DNA from: Tenrec ecaudatus
Taxonomy: Eukaryota > Chordata > Mammalia > Afrosoricida > Tenrecidae
Length of the DNA: 64,000 bases
NCBI RefSeq assembly: GCF_050624435.1
Contig: NC_134540.1
Coordinates: forward strand, 104,003,739 to 104,067,738
Direction of reading: 5' to 3'
Shown one piece after another: positions 10,331 to 19,429 of the stretch. Made by a program: the position numbers and the translations under genes. The first letter of the stretch is position 1. Each line of letters begins with the position of its first letter. The notes under the pieces were generated by a model. That model was not told where the DNA came from. It worked only from the letters and a program-made list of their open reading frames with translations, and searched no databases.

Positions 10331-12239
10331 GGGAAACCAGCTCCCCTCCACAACTAGTCATGGGTTTGATAAGCTCAAATGTACAGTCAAAATATAGAGA
10401 TTACAGTAAAGGCATAGAGAACAATAGAGCTAGGAGAGAGAGCAAAATAAAGAAGTCAGACACATTTCATGTTAGCATGCTCACCTCCTGGACGTCCAAC
10501 AGCCAGGTCCATGCACAGCTCGGGCAGAGAAGGCAGGAGAGGCAGGAGACTGATTTCTAACCAAGCTTATATAGCTTTGGGGGACATGCAAGCCCCCTAA
10601 TTACAGGTAAAGACATATGTCACAGGAAGGGGTTATACTGTAATAAAGTAATAGGAGGGGTACAATCTAGGGGTATACACGCTATAGGAAGAGGAGGGAT
10701 AAAGGGTATGCACATGACAAGATGAGCAGATACTAGATTCATGATGGCAGCCTAACCTTGATTGTCCTTGAGCTGGAGACTTGATTTATTCTGGGTCCTT
10801 CAAGGAAAGCAATCTACTGTCCCTAACAGTAAGGAGTGGGCCTCACCTACGGTGGGACAGACAATAGGGTCTGCTTGCTCTGGATGGCTGGTGCCTTCAG
10901 GGAGAGAACTTGACAATCATTCACCATTAGTTGCAAGCAGAGTCCTACATCTGACATATATGTTTTGGAGAGAGAAAACAGGTAAAGTCTTTTTGAATCC
11001 CACATGCTTGGATTTAGTGAGGTATGACTTGTTGGTGGCTTCAGTGACCCTCAAGGAAGTGAACACAGTGGCTGGAACCAGGTGCACCACCATAAGAAAA
11101 ATGGAGGAGGGCACAGGACCTGGCTGTGTTGGGTTCTACTGGGCACAACCGTCCCTACTCCAAGGCACCTGATGATAGAACACAGTGGCTGCGGTGATAG
11201 GAGAGGAAACCCAGGTGTGAATGAGAATGCGGAGATTAGGAAATTGAAGGCAGGCAGCTCTTTCAACAATTTCGGTTTCCAAGAGGAGAGAGGTTGGGTA
11301 TGTGGCAGTTGTGTCCTGAGACAAAGTCAGTGGTGATGCTGAAAAGGGCAACGAAACATGCTGGTGAAAGGAGGTTGCAGAATGGAGAGTTGCAAACAGG
11401 TTGGCAACCAAAAGTTTGGAAAAATAAGTTCCTTGGATGAGAAGCTGAATGAAGCGAGTCCCAAAGAAATCTACCGAGGTTAGCGGTGGGAGAGGGTGAA
11501 GTGACAAGCCGGCTGTAGGATGGTTTAAGTACAAAGCCATCCTTAGGTGCTGGTGGGTGGATGGGTAAAAGGAAGACTGGGCTCGTGGATTAACCGGGTG
11601 TATGAGGATCCGTGTGGCTAGAGGGATTTGCTGAAACAAAAAGCCGGATGTGCAAGGCCTTAGATCAAAAAGCACAGGCTTAGTTCAGTTCTAAGGCAGT
11701 ACATGGAGATATGGACATCCTAAACAATCTCCTCCCAGACAGGATGAAGTTTAAAGTTGGAGTTGTTTTGATCCAGTTTCTTTTCCCTCCGGGAAGCTGC
11801 AGTCCCCTAAGGGAGCTCCACCGAGAGCCAGAGAAGCGCGAGACAGGCCAGAAATAGGCTCCAGCGCTCTGGGTACAGGAGGGCGGAGAAGGAACCCCCG
11901 CGCGCAGCGCAGCCGGCGCACAGCTGCGGCACCGGGAGGGCCGGCTTCCCGGGGTGAGCGCGCCGGGCGCAGCCCGCACTCCAAGCCCAGGCGGGGGCCG
12001 CCTCTTCCCCGCCCCGGGTCCTGCCCCTCCCGACGTCCCAGCACCGCCACCGCCCTCCCCACAACTCCGCTTCCTGGTCTCCCGCCGAGCCCGTCGGTCC
12101 CCGCCCCGCCTCCACGGACGGCTGGCGTCCTATGGCCTTCCGTAGCCGACGCGTCCGCCAATGGCCTGCTGAGGGCGAGGGCCTCGGCGCGAAAGTGACG
12201 GCAGCAGCAGCCAATCGCTAGGAGGAGGGGCGGGCCGAG

Positions 12240-12428
12240 GCGAGCCAGGGAGTGAGGGCGCGCGGCGCGCGTGGGGAGCGGCGGACCGGCGGGCGCGCGG
12301 CGGGGGGCGGGCGGAGGGGGGCGGTGCTCGGCGGCCCCTCCCCCTGGCCAGCTCCGGGCGGGCGCCGAGAGCAGCCGGAGTTTCCGCACCGGGGAGGGAG
12401 ATGCCGCCGCGGCTCGGGCTCCTTGCAG
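12240..12428 (+). other. TMTC4: predicted TMTC4 exon 1 (5' UTR); 5' end approximate
   Basis: A good donor, TTGCAG|GTAACG, ends at 12428 inside the CpG island. The frame that would continue into exon 2 is open back to a TAG at 12219-12221 but holds no ATG, so translation of the main frame would normally begin in exon 2. An out-of-frame ATG sits at 12401. The 5' boundary given is only a guess based on the positions of the CCAAT and GC boxes. Another first exon could exist. Confidence 0.55.
12401..12428 (+). other. upstream ORF 1, 5' part (14 codons, ends in exon 2)
   Basis: An ATG at 12401 (G at -3) opens a short frame that, after splicing from 12428 to 19214, reads MPPRLGLLADFSLA and stops at TGA 19228-19230. 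It depends on exon 1 being used as predicted. The stop overlaps the ATG of the next upstream ORF in an ATGA arrangement. Confidence 0.4.
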
Positions 12429-14601
12429 GTAACGCGCGGGGCCGCCTGGAGCCGCGGCCGCGGCCCCTGCAGCGCTGTGCGCGACCGAACGCGCCGCGGG
12501 CCGAGCAGAGTTGGGCGCGGAGCGGGCGCGGGGTGCCTGCAGCCGCCGCTCCGCGAGCCCCGCGGGGCTGCCCCGGCTCGGGGGCGGCTCCCACCTTGGC
12601 AGGGGCGCTGCTGGAGGAGTTGGCTCTGGCCCCCTCCGAGGGGCGGACGCCGGGACCCGGGCTCAGCTCCGGGCTGCGGTAGGGGCAGGGGTCGCCCGGG
12701 GACGTGGGCCCTGGGCGCCCCGCGCCCCGTGGAAGCAGAACACGGGACAAAGGGAGCGGCTTGGGAGGTGCGCGCCCCGCCTCTGGCACCTCGGGCTCGG
12801 CTTTCTGCCCCTTGCCCCTGGCCTTGGTCACCACCCCCTGCTCCCCATTCCCACTCCAGCTGGCCCGGGGCGCCGGGCCGCTGCCTCACGTCCCCGAAGT
12901 GGCCACCTGGCTGCGGTGCCCCGTCTGCCCCAGCGCGCGCCCCGCGCCTGGCCGCCAGCTGTCAGCGCGCAGGCGTTTGCTGGGCACAGCCGGGCCATTT
13001 GGCCGCGTGCCTTGGGTTAAAAGGCGACCACCCTGCTGCGCGGTGAGTGCCAGCCACTCGCACGCTCCGCTGTGAAGCGGCACGAAAGGGGCGTGCAACC
13101 GGCCCGGGCGGCCGAGGGCTGCGGAGCCCAGTTTTCAGCGAGGCTTTGGAGTTTGGGGACGCGGAGCAGGTGGCTAAACCAACACCTCTCACCTCCTGCG
13201 AACTCTGCAGGGTTTCTAGTTTTGTTGCTGTTGTGTCTGCGAGCTGTGGGTGGGTGTGTGGTGCGTGTGTGAGCGCTCGTTTGTTGGTTTTGCTTTGCTT
13301 TTTTTCTTTGCTTTTTTTTTTAAACCACACACAAAAGAAGGGAGGAGTTAGAAGCAGAGCGCTGTGAATCATACACACTGCACTTTCCCCGGGAGAGCAG
13401 AGGGATGGGGAGAATTCCTTGAGAAACTATTACAGCGATAGATGACTGGATCCCCCTTCCTGGTCCCTTTTCCTGCACACCCTCCCGGGCCTGGTGGTGT
13501 CAGGCGATGCCCACAGCCTTCCATCGGAAAATGGCTACACGCTTGCAAGCGGCAAACTTTCTGGGACAGTTCAACTGTGGGCAGCTGTTCAGATGTGACT
13601 GTTGAACAAAGAGAGACATTCTTGTTAGAGACAGGCATAACCTTTGGGTAAGCTGGATTAGAAAAGGGAAACTATCTTCGGTTAACATTTTGCTCAGCCT
13701 TGCAGAGGGCCAGGCAATGGTTAGGACCAGCTCCTTCCTGGACGGCCCCTGGATAAGAGAAGCCCGATCACCATCTCCTGGCCCTAGAAGCGAGTTCAGA
13801 AATGATGGACACTTTCCTCTGCTGATTCCCCAGGCCTCTGTGTCCCTTTAGCCTGGCGGAGGGTCAGGTGACCTTGTGCATAACTAGAAAGGCTGAGGAG
13901 AGGCCAACCGGCCTGTTGGTGCATGTGGAAGAAGACCGTGAAGTATGTGGCTGCTGCTAATTTTACTTTTAGTCTGGTCTCACCATTCCCACTTGCTGCC
14001 GTTCAAGGTAATGTGTCAGCTATCAGTGTCCCCACAGGATGCAGCTCAGTCACATGTATTCCGGGGCTATCTCTTTGAGGTCTTTTTTGGCCCTTTCATT
14101 GGTAATCGATCAGCTTGTTTCACCCTCTGAAACCAGAGGCCAAACGTTAAAAGGTTGAGAAATTGGGAATAAAGAGACTTCCTTCCCAATGCAACTGTTG
14201 TTCAGGGCCAGTTCATGTTGAACAAAGTGGCAAAATAAACTCGGAGTCAGATAGGGATCAGAATACTCACTTTATTAACCAGGAAGACTGGATGGAGTAG
14301 TCTGCTGGAGTAAGTGGCCTCCCTTCTGGTTCCATCCGTTGACCTTACCAGCCAGCCAACATGGGCTCTCAGGCGAGACATCACGTGGAGAAGAAAGCTA
14401 GGGCCATAGAGCTGAAGGTCCACCGAGGGAAGAGTGGGAAGTGGGCTGCTCTTGCTGGAGGGCCACATTGGTATCTGATCATTGTGGAGCAAAGATGATT
14501 TCCTGTTTGAGACAGAATGTAGCACAAAGAACTCTGGCCAGGAGAACTAGAAACCTGAGGACCACTGGAAGGACAATGTACCCCTTTTAATATTGCTCGG
14601 T

Positions 14602-14802
14602 GGAGCCCTGGTGGCATAGTGGGTATGCTAACCTCAAGGTCAGCAGTTCGAAACCATCCACCTCTCCTGTTGAGAAAGATGAGGCAGATTTCTAACCCTG
14701 TAAAATGTTACAGTCCTGAAAACCCACCCAGACAGCTCTCCCCTGCCTCATAGGATCACTATGAGTGAGAATCGACTCAATGCAGTGAGTTTGGTTCTGA
14801 AT
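14602..14802 (+). repeat. AfroSINE, full length
   Basis: Head GGAGCCCTGGTGGCATAGTG, T-loop GGTCAGCAGTTCGAAACCAT, tail GAATCGACTCAATGCAGTGA. Confidence 0.9.
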
Positions 14803-14976
14803 TGTTCCAGGTCACTTGATGAGGTAGCGGTGACCCTGGTGGGTAAGCCTGAGTCCCAGAATGAATAATTGGTGGCAACATGGGTGTTCCCAAGATGGGA
14901 AGTCAGGGATTCGGCACCTAAAAGGGATTTCTCAAAAATAATTGCAATAATAATGACCTGATTGTTCGCATACATT

Positions 14977-15133
14977 GCCCTCTGCCATTGAGCCTCGTCT
15001 GACTCATAGCGACCGTGGACGGGGTTCTGAGACAATGCTTCTTTCCTGGAGCAGATAGGTTTGTCCTTCTGCCAAGGAACAAGTGGGTTTGAACTACTGA
15101 CCTTCTGAACCCACAATGCCAGCAAAGCTCCAA
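14977..15133 (-). repeat. AfroSINE
   Basis: CTGACTCATAGCGACCGTGG and GTGGGTTTGAACTACTGACC. Confidence 0.8.
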
Positions 15134-15391
15134 GCATTAGCTCCTTTTATCCTTCCCAGGACGTCCTGAGGTCAACAATGGCGTCCTATTTTGCAGATGC
15201 GGCAGCTGACCTCAGAAAGTAGACGTATATCCAAAGTCATAAAGCCTGTGAGTCCGGATTTCTCTGCCTCCGAGACTTATGTTTTTTTAAGTACTGGACT
15301 AGTGTCGAAACTTTGCGTGGGTTTCTAGTACATTTGTTAGCCAGAGATATTTTTCAAACTGTTACATGATGCACATTAACGGTAAATATGA

Positions 15392-15466
15392 CAGGGTTTC
15401 AAAAAGTCTGTGGGAAAGTGGAATTAAAAGATAATGGAAATTTCCCACAAAGTCTTTGAAGCCCCC
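15392..15466. mobile_element. palindromic mariner-like MITE, copy 1
   Basis: GGGTTTCAAAAAGTCTGTGG and CCCACAAAGTCTTTGAAGCC are inverted repeats around AAAAGATAATGGAAAT, making a 75-bp near palindrome. Confidence 0.65.
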
Positions 15467-15869
15467 TTCTATTACATTCTATCAGCCAGTATAGGTATTT
15501 TCTGGGGACGGTAAGGAAAGGGTCTAAGAGATTCTGGGAGGAGGAAGCCCCTGAAGTAGAAGAATAGAGAGACTGTAAGGGGTAGAGGGATAACCAGAAC
15601 TGAGAAGTACGGGTGCACATAATCTAGTTGTCTAATTCCCTGCAAGAGAAGAGGAGATAGGGTGACTCTGACATTGACCTAATCATAGTGTCTTCTCCAG
15701 AAGATGCCAAAGCTACCAGGGCACCCCACATGTTCACACCCACCCTTGGCCTTGCATGTCTCTTGTCTGTTTTATGAGTACCAAAATGATTAATCGATAT
15801 TGCATCTATCTGAGATGAAGATTGAAGCAAGATGGCCAATTTAAGAGCACACATGATTTCCTGAGGTAT

Positions 15870-16253
15870 AGGAGCCCTGCTGGTGTGGTGACTTACGAAT
15901 TAGCTGCTAGCTCCAAGGCCAGCAGTTTGAAACTACCGACCTCTCCACAGGAGCAAGGTGAGGCTTCCCACTCCTGTAAGATTCACAGCCTCGGGAGCCC
16001 ACAGGGAAGTTCTATGAGTTAGGATTGACTTGACGGCAGTTTGAGTTTTTTGAGTCGGTGGCATAGTGGTTTCCTCATTGGGCTGCTGACCACAAGATCA
16101 ACAGTTTGAATCCCCCATCCACTCCGAGGGAGAAAGATGAGGCTCTCTAGTCTAGTTAGACTTACAGCCTCGAAAACCCACAGGGGCAGTTCTGCTCTGT
16201 CCTAGAGGATCACTGTGAGTTGGCAAAGACTCGATGGGGCAGTTTAGTTTGGG
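15870..16253 (+). repeat. two AfroSINEs in tandem, same strand
   Basis: The first (15870-16048) has GCCAGCAGTTTGAAACTACC and GATTGACTTGACGGCAGTTT. The second (16055-16253) has GGGCTGCTGACCACAAGATC and CACAGGGGCAGTTCTGCTCT. Confidence 0.85.
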
Positions 16254-17336
16254 GGCCCTCCTGTGATTCCATTTAAACCATTGACTTTGGTAAAATAACA
16301 TTCAAATAGATGGGGTAAAACAGATGCTGTCAAGACCAGTTAAGTTATAGGGCCACTCATCAGCTAACAGCTCTATCGAGTGTTTTAAAATGGATGAAAG
16401 TTACTTGTGGGGCTTTATTCCGCGTTAATTTTTCATATCAGAGAACGCTTTTATTTCCCTCACCCATGAAGTGGTGACATCTTCCTAACTATTCAGTCTT
16501 TGATTCGATTTTTTTTTTTTTAAGTAGCAGGAGTAATTTCTTTAGCTGAGATGTAAACACAATGGTTGGGGCCTGTGGGGTGACCTGTATTGTGTTGGCG
16601 GCTGTAATTTGGATCTCTGAGCAATGGTTTGTCCTTTCACTAGAAAAGAAAAAAAAGGCAGTAGACAGTAGCTGGACTATTCCCGCGGCCCTTGCTGAGA
16701 TCATGGGTTACATCAGGCGGAGAGGCTCAAGGGGCCAGCAATGAAAGCATTGCCGAGCCTCTCATCTCTGGGTGGTAAATCTGAACCTGCCTTCCAGCCC
16801 CTGGAAAGGGACAGCGATACCATAGAATGGTGCCCCATAGACTATTTGATCTGTCGCTGTGTGTTCGCGCAGATATAAGCCGATATGAAAGATGCCCAGG
16901 ATGTAAAGATGCCCTATTTTGCTGACTTCTAATTGATTCCATATTCTAGGGCATTCACTTGGGGATCAGGAAACAAATACATTGAAACTGCCTTTCCAAT
17001 CAAGGGGGCTGGCATTCTCTCATCTCAGCGTGGAAGAAATGGGGGGCAGGTAACTAGTAGGGAAGGTAAGCACCTTGGTACCAATAAACCACATGTAAAG
17101 GGGATTTTTTTCCCCAAAAGACAGTAGTTCTCTAGTGATACTTTCAACTCCAATGAAGAAAGAGTTGGTAGTAATAGGTAACCCCTCCCCGAGCATTTAC
17201 TAATGTTGGGCAGTGTTCTAGGCGCTCTAAGTGGGTAACTCCAAGAACCCTCATGAAAGCCAGATGATGTTTCAGGTACTGTTTGCATCCGTGTTTAAGA
17301 ACTGATAAATCTGAGGCCCAGAGAGGTTAAGTATCG

Positions 17337-17445
17337 TATATACTCAAGTATAAGCCGACCCGAATATCAGCCAAGGCACCTAATTTTGCCACAAAACCTG
17401 CATTAAAAATGTGCTGGAAAAACTCAGCTTATACACAAGTATATA
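17337..17445. mobile_element. palindromic MITE, about 109 bp, copy 1
   Basis: The terminal inverted repeats run TATATACT(C/T)(A/G)(A/T)GTATAAGC(C/T)GA. The middle reads GGCACCTAATTTTGCCACAA. A TA-rich junction fits Tc1/mariner target preference. No coding capacity. Confidence 0.65.
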
Positions 17446-17849
17446 TGGTAGCTTGTTGAAAATTACACAGGGTGGGAACCCAAGCAGCCAGGCCCATTCA
17501 TCATTCTGTCAGATCCAAAGAAAATATCACACTTGGAAATAGAGGCAGATAAAACATGACTAGGGAGGTGGGCAGCATAACAATACTTGGGCAGAATCGA
17601 AGGCAAGAAGTTGTTAGGCAACCCTCACGGGCATCAGACAGGATATATGATGTGCCCAAGGTCACTAGTAAATGGCAAGACTGAGACAAATATGTATGGC
17701 TTTACTACTCTGCCTGTTTGGAAGAAAAGCTAAAGCTGTGTGTGGCTACATTTATGGCAGCAAACGAATCTATGTCACACATTATCAAAGCATGTGTGGC
17801 AGTCATCAGTCTCCAGAACGAGGTGAGAGGAATGCTGGCAATGGTCGTG

Positions 17850-18060
17850 AAGACTGTGTTAGTTTCGCTGGGTCATGCTTCTTCGTGGGTTGGCAGTTAC
17901 CAAATGATGTCATTTGGCAATGGTACCATGATGTACTCATCCTCCATTTTGAACTGCCAACCTTGTGACCGCAGCCCATTGCAGAACCACTACCCCACCA
18001 GGACCCATGTTTGGAGAATGCCGATTTTCACATAACAGCCTGGTCTTTGGAACCTAGCCA
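17850..18060 (+). repeat. dispersed repeat, related to 43870-44110
   Basis: TTGGCAGTTACCAAATGATG, CTCATCCTCCATTTTGAACT and GCCGATTTTCACATAACAGC followed by CTGGTCTTTGG match the pattern at 43920-44050. The inner part carries antisense AfroSINE-like sequence (17952-18010). Confidence 0.5.
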
Positions 18061-18214
18061 TTATTGATCATGTCAGTAAGTGAGGACTGGTGTATATATA
18101 TATATTATATTCAGCTATTTTCACATCACATAGCATTTATTTGGGGGATAGACTACCTACACAAAATTGATTTAGTTCTATTAAAGGTAGATTTAAATGT
18201 CGGCGCTTACTATT

Positions 18215-18480
18215 TTATTTGCTTTTTAATTAAAAGATCATTTTATTGGGGACTCTTACAGCTCTTATAACAATCCATACATCAGTTGTATCAAGCAAAT
18301 TTTACATATGTTGCCATCATTATTTTCTAAACATTTACTTTCTATTGAGCCCTTAGTGGACTGGTCTATTTTTAACTTGACCTTTTCACCAATCTTGGAC
18401 ATTGTATCCTCATTTTGAATAGCCTCACTTCTCTTCACCCTATCCTTCAAGATATAGCCCAGTCCTCTCCCAGTTAACAT
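18215..18480 (-). repeat. dispersed repeat family IV, copy 3
   Basis: GATCATTTTATTGGGGACTC, AATCCATACATCAGTTGTAT and TTACTTTCTATTGAGCCCTT match the family, with divergence after 18360. Confidence 0.55.
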
Positions 18481-19213
18481 GTTGTCTTAGACCCATCAAC
18501 CTACAGTGTTCTTGTCTTTCTCTGCCAATCCTTTGTACTTAAACCATTACCCAGGCAGTTGATCTTTTGCTTTGTCTATAACTTATATTAAACTCTCCTC
18601 TTCTCTCTCTCCTTTTTATTTAACTCACATATGCCTCTTTAGTTCTACAAATTGATTTTTCAGACTAAAGATGATATATTAAACCCCTCCCCATGTGCTA
18701 AGACCCAACTATTAGCTAGTCAGAGGCTGGCAAGGGGAAAAGAGGTCATGATGACAGAATTCTGGCAGAAATTTGTACACAAAGGAGAGGTGGCAGGCAA
18801 CACAACCGCATTTGTTAAGTGTTCTTGACTGAATGAAAAACATTTTAACATTTTTAACATTTTGGTGAGCAGTCACGTATTATAAAGTGTAATTTGCCAT
18901 TGGGATGGATAAACACAGGATGTCATCGTATGAGTGTTCCCACAGGGACTCCGGCATCAGAGATCCCGGGGTTTCTGCTCCCAGAGGAGGAGGCCGAGCC
19001 AAGAATCTGAGGGCATCCCTGAGGTCTTTTCTGTCCACCAAAGTTTGAAAACCGTCTTTTAAAAGTTCCGATCATTTACACCCTTTAAAACCGCAGCATG
19101 AATGCCCGCCTGGCCTCCGCGCACTTCATTAAGGTCAAGAGCTCCACTGTGGAAACGTCCTCAAAAACGCATTGATGCACACCTGTGACCTGTTGTTGTT
19201 GTTGTTTTTGCAG

Positions 19214-19429
19214 ATTTCTCACTGGCATGATGCTGGAGCAGGAGCGTGGCAGCCTGCAGCGTTCAAAATGGCCGAGCTGGACGCCGCTTTGGACCACGTC
19301 ATTCCATCTTCGGTTCTTCCTCCCATCTGGGCTAAGTTAGTAGTAGGATTCGTTTCCCTCCTGTGTTTTGCCCGCAGCTATGACGGGGATTTTGTCTTTG
19401 ATGACTCTGAAGCGATTGTGAACAATAAG
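19214..19429 (+). CDS. TMTC4: TMTC4 exon 2: 5' leader end and residues 1-54
   Basis: The acceptor is a T-rich tract ending TTTTTGCAG|ATT; the donor is AAG|GTTTGT. Coding starts at 19268 with MAELDAALDH and ends in phase 0. A first membrane segment lies at about residues 17-36 (LPPIWAKLVVGFVSLLCFAR). It is followed by an acidic lumenal stretch with D39, D41, D45, D46 and E48, where GT-C type transferases usually keep their catalytic acid. The 18 codons before the ATG are in frame and open (ISHWHDAGAG...) and resemble the longer human N-terminus, but no in-frame ATG precedes them here. Confidence 0.95.
19227..19340 (+). other. upstream ORF 2, overlapping the TMTC4 start out of frame
   Basis: Two consecutive ATGs at 19227 and 19230 lie in exon 2, before the main ATG at 19268 and in another frame. 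The frame runs 37 codons to TAG at 19338-19340, so it covers the main start codon. The first ATG has G at -3 and the second has A at -3. The reading frame is certain; translation is not shown by the sequence. Confidence 0.45.

Larger units (their letters stand above)
1..11849. other. intergenic DNA upstream of TMTC4
   Basis: No coding exon, RNA gene or conserved protein is recognisable. It holds many AfroSINE copies, RTE and L1 fragments, one clear and one likely solo LTR and simple repeats (listed separately). Stretches 1-480, 1760-2270, 7080-7590, 9670-10120 and 10930-11850 show nothing I can name. 10330-10930 looks like the flank of another dispersed repeat but I cannot prove it. Confidence 0.7.
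11850..13150 (+). promoter_or_regulatory. TMTC4: CpG-island promoter of TMTC4
   Basis: This stretch is abruptly GC-rich and dense in CpG, unlike the AT-rich, CpG-poor DNA on both sides. It contains two CCAAT motifs (about 12157 and 12211), GC boxes such as GGGGCGGG at about 12227-12234, GGCGGG runs at about 12300-12340, and a TGACG half-site at about 12196. No TATA box is visible. It lies just upstream of the predicted exon 1 donor at 12428, as expected for a broadly expressed gene. The transcription start cannot be fixed by eye. Long open frames on both strands here are a by-product of high GC. Confidence 0.85.
12429..19213 (+). other. TMTC4: TMTC4 intron 1
   Basis: The intron begins inside the CpG island and ends at the exon 2 acceptor. 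It holds five AfroSINEs, two palindromic MITEs, a dispersed repeat at about 17850-18060 and a unit of the 'IV' family at 18215-18480. Stretches 13200-14600, 16260-17330 and 18600-19170 contain nothing I recognise. Confidence 0.7.

Noticed and set aside
11751..13378. Several open frames of 90-260 codons on both strands of the CpG island
   Set aside because: They overlap each other in all frames, are Arg/Pro/Gly/Ala-rich, and begin at GTG, CTG or TTG in many cases. High GC makes stops rare; no known protein is seen.
19172..19267. N-terminal extension from a TTG at 19172
   Set aside because: This lies before the exon 2 acceptor (19213), so it is intronic.
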